Below are positions 1 to 4,964 of a stretch of 5,103 nt of DNA, piece by piece. Both the position numbers and the translations under genes were made by a program. The stretch covers positions 1 through 5,103 of the forward strand of contig JBGSIZ010000130.1 in NCBI GenBank assembly GCA_041742255.1, given 5' to 3'. Every line of letters begins with the position of its first letter. The first letter of the stretch is position 1. The DNA comes from JBGSIZ01 sp041742255 (GTDB lineage Bacteria > Pseudomonadota > Alphaproteobacteria > Rhodobacterales > Rhodobacteraceae). A model generated the notes under the pieces. That model searched no databases and was not told the DNA's origin. It saw nothing but the letters and a program-made list of their open reading frames with translations.

Positions 1-324
1 ACCGCGACGCCCGGTTTTGACGATCCCATACTGACCCGACCCATCGTGGCCGCCTTGATGGCCGAGGCGGCGCGGTTGGCCGCGCGCGGGGCCATTGCCC
101 ACCCCGCCGATGCCGATGCCCTGTGCGTGCATGGCATGGGATTTGCCCGCCGGTTGGGTGGCCCGGTTCAGATGGCGCAGGAGATGGGGTTGGTGGCCTT
201 GCGCGATGACATGCGCCGCTGGGCCGATCTGGACCCGGTGTGGGACCCGCCCCTGTTGGTGTCGGAGGCTGCGAAATATGCGGCCGGGTTTGACGCGCTG
301 GTGCCTGTCGTCAGGACAGGATGA
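1..324 (+). CDS. 3-hydroxyacyl-CoA dehydrogenase, C-terminal end (5' end outside window)
   Basis: This is the last 107 residues of a protein whose reading frame is open from base 1, so the start lies upstream of the window. The visible part resembles the second C-terminal domain of the FadB/FadJ-type multifunctional enzyme. That enzyme hydrates enoyl-CoA and oxidises L-3-hydroxyacyl-CoA with NAD in fatty-acid beta-oxidation in the cytoplasm. The support is a helical stretch (EAARLAARGAIAHPADADAL), then the family-like segment GMGFARRLGGPVQMAQEMGL, which matches the usual 'GYGFPRWRGGPM..AD..GL' pattern, then a short tail. The catalytic and NAD-binding parts are not in view, so a stand-alone dehydrogenase cannot be separated from a hydratase fusion. 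An in-frame GTG at 46 is internal and is not a credible start. The stop at 322-324 overlaps the convergent gene on the other strand by 14 bases. Confidence 0.75.
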   Translation, partial: TATPGFDDPILTRPIVAALMAEAARLAARGAIAHPADADALCVHGMGFARRLGGPVQMAQEMGLVALRDDMRRWADLDPVWDPPLLVSEAAKYAAGFDALVPVVRTG

Positions 325-526
325 CCCCGACCACCACGGCCATGAGCCCAAGCACGGACAGCAACATCGCCCCAAGATTGACCGGAAGCACCTTGGCCAG
401 CCGCGCCCGCATCGCGTCGTCTGACAGCCCCGCCCGTTTCGCCCGCACAACGGTGACAAGGCTCCACAGGATGCCGCATAGTCCGATCGCCGAAATGGCG
501 GCCCCGATCCAGATCAGCATGTCCAT
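311..526 (-). CDS. Small two-helix inner-membrane protein, unknown function
   Basis: This frame encodes 71 residues with two clear hydrophobic segments, about residues 4-27 (LIWIGAAISAIGLCGILWSL and on) and 48-70 (PVNLGAMLLSVLGLMAVVVGV). They are joined by a basic loop, VVRAKRAGLSDDAMRARLAK. The hydrophobic, charged-loop, hydrophobic layout is characteristic of a real small membrane protein. The loop charge suggests it faces the cytoplasm, with both termini outside. I do not recognise a named family and assign no function. The start is ATG at 526; a second ATG two codons in (520) is possible, and only a weak GGAA purine stretch precedes either. Its 3' end overlaps the end of the beta-oxidation gene tail to tail. 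It is divergent from the gapR-like gene across 135 bp, in which I see no convincing promoter. Confidence 0.7.
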   Translation of the reverse strand: MDMLIWIGAAISAIGLCGILWSLVTVVRAKRAGLSDDAMRARLAKVLPVNLGAMLLSVLGLMAVVVGVILS

Positions 527-647
527 GGTGGTGTTCCGTTGTTCAATGACTGGTGCGGGTCGCCTAGCCTGAACGGGGGGCGAGGTGCAACCCCAAGGCT
601 TGCAGGGGCCGCCATTGGCCGATAGTCACGGCACCAGAACCCACGCC

Positions 648-653
648 AAGGAG
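648..653 (+). promoter_or_regulatory. Shine-Dalgarno site of the gapR-like gene
   Basis: AAGGAG lies 8 bases before the ATG at 662. It is the clearest ribosome binding site in the window and fixes this start. The nearest promoter-like pair upstream, TTGCAG at 600 and GATAGT at 621, has only a 15-base spacer and is not claimed. Confidence 0.75.
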
Positions 654-661
654 CGCGCCCC

Positions 662-919
662 ATGTCCGAGTCCGTTGTTGATACCGCGTCCACCGTTGCC
701 GGGCAGGAAATTCGCCAGTTTGTCGAGCGCTACGAACGGTTGGAAGCCGAGAAAAAGGACATCGCCGACGCCCAGAAAGAGGTGATGGCCGAGGCCAAGG
801 GCCGTGGGTATGACACCAAGGTTCTGCGCAAGGTGATCGCCCTGCGCAAGCGCGACGCGGACGACATTGCCGAGGAAGAAGCCATTCTCGACCTCTACAA
901 GGCCGCGTTGGGCATGTGA
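662..919 (+). CDS. gapR: GapR/DUF2312 family nucleoid-associated DNA-binding protein
   Basis: This 85-residue protein matches the length and layout of Caulobacter GapR (about 89 residues). It has a short disordered N-terminus, then a long charged coiled-coil helix from about residue 13 to 47 containing ERYERLEAEKKDIADAQKEV and AEAKGRGYD. A second helix follows with the family core TKVLRKVIALRKRD, then the very typical C-terminus EEEAILDLYKAALG. In Caulobacter, GapR forms a dimer or tetramer clamp around AT-rich, overtwisted DNA. There it helps topoisomerases ahead of replication and transcription and affects chromosome replication and segregation. The same role here is inferred from family membership. 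The lysines and arginines expected to line the DNA channel are present in KVLRKVIALRKRD. The ATG follows a good AAGGAG. The gene appears monocistronic and converges on the next gene with 25 bases between stops. Some alphaproteobacteria carry more than one paralogue, so this may not be the only copy. Confidence 0.9.
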   Translation: MSESVVDTASTVAGQEIRQFVERYERLEAEKKDIADAQKEVMAEAKGRGYDTKVLRKVIALRKRDADDIAEEEAILDLYKAALGM

Positions 920-925
920 CCGGGG

Positions 926-941
926 CCGGTTCTGGGACCGG
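926..941. terminator. Possible hairpin between convergent genes
   Basis: The 25-base gap between the two converging stop codons holds a hairpin with a 6-bp stem, CCGGTT (926-931) against GACCGG (936-941), including one G-T pair. The loop is CTGG. No T-run follows on either strand, so it does not meet the usual rule for an intrinsic terminator. It is offered only as a candidate shared structure. Confidence 0.25.
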
Positions 942-944
942 GTG

Positions 945-1820
945 TCAGGGTGCGATGAAATTCACACCCGGCATCCGTTCGATGCGGAACACGTCCTCTT
1001 CATACCGTTCGGTGAGCCGGTCCATGATGTCGGCGGTCCAACCGGGCAGATCGACTTCTTCCACCACTTCTTCTTCGATGGCGTATTTGTCGAGGAAGGC
1101 CGCGATGATGCGCCGTTTTTGCACCTCTGTCTGCGGCGGGTGCGATTTGAGGTAGCTGAGAAAGCGGCTCATCCCGTCCGCTGACATGATCGACGCCAAC
1201 AAATCAAAGCCCCCCGTGATCCGGGTCAGTGGGTCCACCCCCGAAATTTCCCGGATCAGTTGCGCCCAGATCAGCGGAGTATCTTCGTTGCACCACACCG
1301 TTAGGTTCGCCGCAGGGGCCGCCGCCCGGATCCGTTCGATCACGCCCGACCAGAGGATATTTTCCAGCGGAGTCCGGTTGAGAAAATGTTCAAAGTTGTC
1401 TTGTTTGCTGTCGTTGAACACGGCGGGCACAAAGGTTGCCGGGTTGCGCAGCCCTAGGAACAGTTCAACGTCATCCCCGTCGAATAGATGCGCCAGCGCC
1501 GCGATTTTCGGACCCGCGAGGCCGTAAAACTCGCCCCCCTCGAAAATACGGTTCGGAACGCAGATAAACGCCGAATTGGACATCACCAGACGGTTGGCCT
1601 GTTCATCATCAAGGATGGCATCAATCAGGATTTCGCGGGTGTCCGGGCCGGGCATTGCCCCCCCGAGGTTCTGAATGGTTTCCCGGATCAGCCGACGATA
1701 TTTGCCCGGGCCCGGAACTTTGATCCCTTGTTCCGAAAACGGTTCAGCATTCTTGAGGAGCGATTTGATCAGCCGGTCGTCGTCCGTGCAATTGGCACCA
1801 ATATGGTAGACGATCTGCAT
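945..1820 (-). CDS. Conserved-type hypothetical protein with degenerate sulfotransferase-like fold
   Basis: This is a 291-residue soluble protein with no signal peptide or membrane segment. The N-terminus MQIVYHIGANCTDDDRLIKSLLKN is laid out like the first strand, loop and helix of PAPS-dependent sulfotransferases ('HIG.HKTGTT' then a helix). The Lys and Gly-Thr of the phosphosulfate loop are replaced by NCTDDD. Residues 118-135, VELFLGLRNPATFVPAVF, resemble the second cofactor motif (strand, then RNP/RDP, then helix). Residues 174-196, starting TVWCNEDTPLIWAQLIREI, look like the following strand and helix. The C-terminal 70 residues are helical and acidic (EEEVVEEVDLPGW). I infer a sulfotransferase-like fold that has probably lost PAPS binding; the biological role is unknown. 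The frame stays open far upstream to 2294, but that part lies across the oppositely oriented permease gene. ATG 1820, where the HIG-type strand begins, is therefore preferred. The gene shares an 84-bp control region with the permease, which may or may not mean a functional link. Confidence 0.75.
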   Translation of the reverse strand: MQIVYHIGANCTDDDRLIKSLLKNAEPFSEQGIKVPGPGKYRRLIRETIQNLGGAMPGPDTREILIDAILDDEQANRLVMSNSAFICVPNRIFEGGEFYGLAGPKIAALAHLFDGDDVELFLGLRNPATFVPAVFNDSKQDNFEHFLNRTPLENILWSGVIERIRAAAPAANLTVWCNEDTPLIWAQLIREISGVDPLTRITGGFDLLASIMSADGMSRFLSYLKSHPPQTEVQKRRIIAAFLDKYAIEEEVVEEVDLPGWTADIMDRLTERYEEDVFRIERMPGVNFIAP

Positions 1821-1853
1821 GTCCGATCTGGCCTGCCCTTGCGTTACGGTTTC

Positions 1854-1859
1854 TTTATA
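1854..1859 (-). promoter_or_regulatory. Possible -10 box of the 291-residue protein gene
   Basis: Read on the minus strand this is TATAAA, five of six bases of the -10 consensus, 34 bases before the ATG at 1820. The -35 region at the proper distance (about 1876-1882) is poor and coincides with the left arm of the palindrome at 1878-1889. Any such promoter would be weak or factor-dependent. Confidence 0.3.
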
Positions 1860-1869
1860 GGGGGTTTTC

Positions 1870-1896
1870 TGGACAGGGAAACCGGTTTCAGATAAT
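1870..1896 (+). promoter_or_regulatory. Possible promoter of the ABC permease gene
   Basis: TGGACA at 1870-1875 (five of six to TTGACA) and GATAAT at 1891-1896 (five of six to TATAAT) are separated by 15 bases, shorter than the usual 16-18. If used, transcription would begin around 1903-1905, essentially at the A of the permease ATG, so the message would be leaderless. The short spacer is almost filled by the palindrome at 1878-1889. Confidence 0.4.
1878..1889. promoter_or_regulatory. 12-bp perfect palindrome, candidate operator
   Basis: GAAACCGGTTTC is a perfect palindrome lying between the putative -35 and -10 boxes of the permease promoter. It also covers the place where the divergent gene would need its -35. 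A dimeric regulator bound here could block both directions. It does not look like the Fur, Irr or iron-rhodo box consensus sequences I know, so no regulator is named. Confidence 0.4.
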
Positions 1897-1904
1897 CCGC
1901 CCCT

Positions 1905-3563
1905 ATGTCCGAGCAAACCAGTCAGAATTCCACACCGCGCCGTTGGTCCCATCTGGTCCCGGATGCGTGGTCTGTCGGGGCCAGCCTGATTGCCGTGCTG
2001 GTTTTGCTGCCGATTGTGGCGGTGATATGGTTTGCGTTTCATCCGACAGAAAATATCTGGCCGCACATGCTGGCCACGACCCTGCCACGGTATCTGGTCA
2101 ATACAGGCGTGATGATGGCGGGGGTCGGGGTGATTGCCGCTGTGGTCGGCACCGGAGCCGCGTGGATGGTGGTGATGTATCGCTTTCCGGGGTCGGCATG
2201 GTTGCAATGGGCATTGCTGTTGCCACTGGCCGTGCCGGCCTATGTGGGTGCCTTTGCGCTGGTGGATTTTCTGGAATACGCGGGCCCGGTTCAAACCGGA
2301 TTGCGTGGGGCGTTTGGGTGGGCCGGGTCACAAGACTACTGGTTTCCGGCTATCCGAACGAGGGGGGCGGCGATTGTCGTGTTGGCTGCGTCGCTGTATC
2401 CTTATGTCTACCTGCTGGCCCGGGCTGCGTTTCGGGAACAAAGCGGGGCGGGATACGAGGTTGCCCGCGCACTTGGTTCTGGACCATTTGCGCGGTTCTG
2501 GCGGGTTGGTCTGCCGCTGGCCCGTCCGGCCATCGCGGCTGGGGTGGCCGTGGTCATGATGGAAACCGTCAATGATTTTGGCACGGTTGATTATTTCGCG
2601 GTCCAAACCCTGACCACGGGGATATTTTCGGTCTGGTTGCAGGCCGGCAATCTGGGTGGGGCCGCGCAGCTGGCGACGCTGGTTCTGACGATGGTTGTGG
2701 TTCTTGTGACCCTTGAAAAAATCAGCCGCCGCCGCAGCCGGTTTTTCGGGTCCGCGCGCGGCACCCGCCCGGTGTCGCCCGAAACGCTGACCGGTGCGCG
2801 CGGCTGGGTCGTGTTCGGGATTTGTGTCCTGCCGTTTCTGGTGGGGTTTGTCCTGCCTGTTTCAGTGTTGATCAGCCATGCGTTTGTGGCGGGTCAATGG
2901 GTGGAGCCGGGGTTGCTGCGTGCCTTGGGCCATACAGTGGCCGTGGGGGGCATTGCCGCCGTTCTGACTGTGGCGGGCGGATTGTTCATGGTTTACGGCG
3001 TGCGCCTGTCGGGTCGCGATTTGCCACGGTTGTTGATGCCCGTGACCGCGATTGGCTATGCGGCACCCGGTGCGGTTCTGGGTCTGGGGATCCTTGTGCC
3101 GCTGGCCGCGTTTGACAATCGGTTGGCCGATATGATCCTCGCGCTGACCGGATATGACCCCGGCCTGCTGTTGACCGGCACGGCGGCGGCGGTGGTTCTG
3201 GCCTATTTCGTGCGGTTTTTCGCAATCAGTCAGGGCGCGGCCGATGCCGCCCTTGGCCAGATTTCCCCCAGCCTGCCGATGGCCGCCCGGTCGCTGGGTC
3301 GGACGGCGGGCGGCGCGCTTGGGGCCGTCTATCTGCCTCTGATCCGCGCATCGGTCGGGTCCACCTTGCTGCTGGTGTTCGTTGATTGCGTCAAGGAATT
3401 GCCCGCCACGTTGCTGTTGCGCCCCTTTGGCTATCATACGTTGGCCACCCGGGTGCATGAGAAGGCCTCGCTCGAACGGATCGACGAGGCATCGGTGGCG
3501 GCGTTGGTGATTACGCTGGTCGGGTTGGCTGCCGTCACACTTTTGGCCCGCGCGAACCGCTAG
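1905..3563 (+). CDS. Iron(III)-type ABC transporter permease, fused two-module
   Basis: This 552-residue inner-membrane protein is built of two homologous permease halves, as in FbpB/SfuB/AfuB and ThiP (COG1178). About 12 hydrophobic segments are visible, near residues 25-45, 66-90, 102-122, 154-174, 205-225, 254-270, 303-325, 344-364, 378-402, 424-440, 482-497 and 530-549. Each half carries the cytoplasmic EAA loop that docks on the ATPase. The first is YEVARALGSGPFARFWRVGLPL (about 184-205) and the second PMAARSLGRTAGGALGAVYLPL (about 459-479). The TVNDFGTVDYFAVQTLTTGIFSVW and VKELPATLLLRPFGYHTLATR segments are typical of the Fe(III) branch, which moves iron delivered by a periplasmic binding protein. 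Thiamine or another substrate cannot be excluded. No binding-protein or ATPase gene is adjacent in the window. ATG 1905 has no Shine-Dalgarno sequence, but it is the only sensible start before the first membrane segment. The downstream neighbour is a tRNA gene, so the permease ends its transcription unit. Confidence 0.88.
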   Translation: MSEQTSQNSTPRRWSHLVPDAWSVGASLIAVLVLLPIVAVIWFAFHPTENIWPHMLATTLPRYLVNTGVMMAGVGVIAAVVGTGAAWMVVMYRFPGSAWLQWALLLPLAVPAYVGAFALVDFLEYAGPVQTGLRGAFGWAGSQDYWFPAIRTRGAAIVVLAASLYPYVYLLARAAFREQSGAGYEVARALGSGPFARFWRVGLPLARPAIAAGVAVVMMETVNDFGTVDYFAVQTLTTGIFSVWLQAGNLGGAAQLATLVLTMVVVLVTLEKISRRRSRFFGSARGTRPVSPETLTGARGWVVFGICVLPFLVGFVLPVSVLISHAFVAGQWVEPGLLRALGHTVAVGGIAAVLTVAGGLFMVYGVRLSGRDLPRLLMPVTAIGYAAPGAVLGLGILVPLAAFDNRLADMILALTGYDPGLLLTGTAAAVVLAYFVRFFAISQGAADAALGQISPSLPMAARSLGRTAGGALGAVYLPLIRASVGSTLLLVFVDCVKELPATLLLRPFGYHTLATRVHEKASLERIDEASVAALVITLVGLAAVTLLARANR

Positions 3564-3604
3564 AGGCTTGCGAACCGCGCAAAGGCATCGTAAATCGCCG
3601 ATGT

Positions 3605-3680
3605 GCCTCTATAGCTCAGCTGGTAGAGCGTCTGATTTGTAATCAGAGGGTCGGGAGTTCGAGTCTCTCTGGGGGCACCA
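3605..3680 (+). tRNA. tRNA-Thr (anticodon TGT)
   Basis: A complete 76-base cloverleaf with encoded CCA can be folded. The acceptor stem pairs GCCTCTA (3605-3611) with TGGGGGC (3670-3676), including two G-T pairs. The D arm is GCTC/GAGC (3614-3617/3626-3629). The anticodon stem is TCTGA/TCAGA with loop TTTGTAA and anticodon TGT at 3638-3640, reading ACA. The T arm is GGGAG/CTCTC with loop TTCGAGT. The discriminator is A3677 and CCA is 3678-3680. A weak promoter-like pair (TTGCGA at 3568, TAAATC at 3591) precedes it. Its intact 3' end is followed at once by a sequence change and an integrase gene in the same orientation, so the 3' half is the likely attachment core (attL/attB side) of the island. 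Confidence 0.95.
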
Positions 3681-3702
3681 TATCAGCATTTTTCAAAGTC
3701 CG

Positions 3703-3731
3703 ATGACATCTGAAAACCGTTATAATATAAT
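3703..3731 (+). promoter_or_regulatory. Sigma70-type promoter of the integrase gene
   Basis: ATGACA at 3703-3708 (five of six) and TATAAT at 3726-3731 (six of six) are separated by exactly 17 bases, the best promoter match in the window. A second, overlapping TATAAT begins at 3721. Transcription would start near 3738 and give a leader of about 108 bases before the integrase ATG at 3846. The segment is clearly richer in A+T than the core genes to its left. Confidence 0.6.
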
Positions 3732-3791
3732 GGTTTATGAAGGTTTTTCGTCCAACTGCGTCCACCCTGATCCGACTGAATATCCGCTATT

Positions 3792-3842
3792 TGGGGGTAC
3801 GGTCCGGGGTGCGGAGCAAAATGCAAAGATTGCGTACCCCCA
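3792..3842. repeat. 10-bp inverted repeat upstream of integrase, candidate arm-type sites
   Basis: TGGGGGTACG at 3792-3801 is repeated exactly in inverse at 3833-3842 (CGTACCCCCA), 31 bases apart and ending 3 bases before the integrase ATG. GGGGGTA-type repeats in front of P4-type integrase genes are, as I recall, common, and would suit the N-terminal arm-binding domain. In RNA the same bases would form a hairpin covering the place where a Shine-Dalgarno sequence would be; none is present. Both readings are inference. Confidence 0.5.
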
Positions 3843-3845
3843 GCC

Positions 3846-4487
3846 ATGCCCTTGACCGATACAAAGATTCGAAACCTGAAACCAAAGCCCAAACCTTACA
3901 AGGTGGCGGATTTTTACGGGCTTTATGTCTTTGTTCGGACATCCGGTTCTCGATCCTGGCGTTTCAAGTACCGGATAGACGACGTCGAAAAACTGCTCGT
4001 GATTGGCGACTATCCAGCAATCACACTGGCCGAGGCGCGACAGGCACGTGACCTTGCCAGGTCTGATCTGGCGAAAGGGCGGGATCCGAGCGAGGTCAAG
4101 AAGACCAAAGCCCTCCTTGAAGGGCAGGCCAAGGCCCAAACTTTTGACAGTGTCGCGGCGCGGAACGTGGAAAAGATCACAACGGAGGGGCGCGCCCAGG
4201 CAACGTTGGTCAAGTACGAGTGGATCTTGGGAATGATCAGCCCAGTTATTGGGCGCAAACCAATGGCCGAGATCACGGCGCCGATGGTGCTCAAGTGCCT
4301 GCGCAATGTTGAAGACAAGGGCAATTATCAGACCGCGCGTCGGATGCGATACACGATCGGGAGCATATTTCGTTTCGCGGTTGCAACGGGAATCGCGCAA
4401 CATGACCCAACTTTTGCGCTGAAGGGGGCCCTGATCCAACACTGTCTGACGTCAGCGCCCATGGAACAGTTTAGCCTGATTGCGTAG
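3846..4487 (+). pseudogene. P4-type tyrosine recombinase (island integrase), truncated by an IS
   Basis: The N-terminal half of an integrase that would recombine island DNA with the neighbouring tRNA gene. Residues 1-85 are the arm-binding domain of the P4-type family (DUF4102). It begins LTDTKIRNLKPKPKPYKVAD, continues with GLYVFVRTSGSRSWRFKYR, and ends in the typical GDYPAITLAEARQARDLARSDLAKGRDPS. Residues 98-190 are the helical core-binding domain (TFDSVAARNVEKI to FRFAVATGIAQHDPTFALKGAL). Relatives are about 400 residues. Here similarity stops near residue 197, before the catalytic domain, so all of the R-H-R-Y active-site residues are missing. The last 14-16 codons to the TAG at 4485-4487 come from the inserted IS3-family element. 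The ATG at 3846 has no Shine-Dalgarno sequence but is followed directly by the conserved family start. The remaining 3' part probably lies beyond the IS, outside the window. The truncated product could still bind arm sites but could not cut DNA. Confidence 0.88.
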
Positions 4488-4720
4488 CGTAGGGTTTGCG
4501 GCTCATCTTTACCCCAGTTGGAGTTGAAGATGATGAAGAACCGAAGGACCGCGCCAGCGAAACCTGTGACGACGGAGGCCCCTGCCGAGCAGGTCGTGAA
4601 GGACATCCGGCGCGCGACGCGCAAGTTGCGTTCGTCGGAAGAGAATATCCGGATCGTTTTGGCCGGCCGTCGAGGTGAAGACAGCATTGCCGAGTTGTGC
4701 CGCAAGGAAGGTGGAGGAGG

Positions 4721-4754
4721 GTCAGCAAACAGTCCGGGGGACTGTTTGCCCGAC
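4721..4754. repeat. Palindromic repeat element inserted in transposase orfA
   Basis: The arms GCAAACAGTCC (4725-4735) and GGACTGTTTGC (4739-4749) are perfect inverted copies of 11 bp around a GGG loop. Outer bases GTC (4721-4723) and GAC (4752-4754) extend the pairing after a small bulge. It sits inside the 49 bases that interrupt OrfA, so it arrived as an insertion. It has no stop codon in any of the three forward frames (SANSPGDCLPDD, QQTVRGTVCP and SKQSGGLFAR) and stays open in two of the three reverse frames. I have the impression that very similar palindromes are scattered in Rhodobacteraceae genomes, but I cannot verify that here. Confidence 0.75.
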
Positions 4755-4929
4755 GACGGCCCAAAGCCTGTATCACAGTTGGTCGAAGGAATTCCTCGAG
4801 GCCGGCAAGAAGCGGCTGGCCGGTGATACGGCCCGCCAGGCGAATACAGGCGAGGTGAAAGATCTGCGCGCCGAGGCTTTGGCACTGAAGGAACTGGTGG
4901 CCGATCTGAGCCTTGAGAACCGTCTGCTC

Positions 4930-4937
4930 AAAAAAAA
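4930..4937 (+). promoter_or_regulatory. A8 slippery tract for programmed -1 frameshift
   Basis: Eight adenines at the end of orfA are read AAA AAA AAC in the OrfA frame. A -1 slip here joins OrfA to OrfB directly (LLKK, then HDRGWGRPRMRYPAAEKLE), the usual way IS3 elements make the OrfAB transposase. The slip leads into exactly the orfB frame. Confidence 0.7.
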
Positions 4938-4964
4938 CATGACCGGGGCTGGGGGCGACCACGA

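Noticed and set aside
600..626. Promoter-like TTGCAG and GATAGT in front of the gapR-like gene
   Set aside because: The spacing is 15 bases and both boxes are partial matches, not enough to call a promoter.
1821..2294. N-terminal extension of the minus-strand gene up to 2294
   Set aside because: The added 158 residues lie across the oppositely oriented permease gene, are of odd composition (rich in His, Gln, Arg and Pro), and precede the natural start of the HIG-type strand at 1820.
2862..3458. Long minus-strand open frame opposite the permease
   Set aside because: The composition is dominated by Gln, Arg, His and Gly with no recognisable domain. It is the antisense reading of a G+C-rich membrane-protein gene.
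3552..3578. Direct repeat GCGAACCGC at 3552 and 3570 around the permease stop
   Set aside because: Only nine bases and two copies in G+C-rich sequence; no structure or known element fits.
3584..3607. Possible terminator hairpin between the permease and the tRNA (GGCATCG with CGATGTGCC)
   Set aside because: The pairing is imperfect, there is no T-run, and the right arm runs into the tRNA acceptor stem.
3735..4442. Minus-strand open frame of 235 codons opposite the integrase
   Set aside because: The plus strand clearly encodes a P4-type integrase here, and the antisense product has no recognisable motif.
4328..4885. Minus-strand open frame spanning the integrase/IS junction
   Set aside because: It crosses an insertion boundary and is antisense to two identified genes, so it is a chance frame, kept open in part by the palindromic element.
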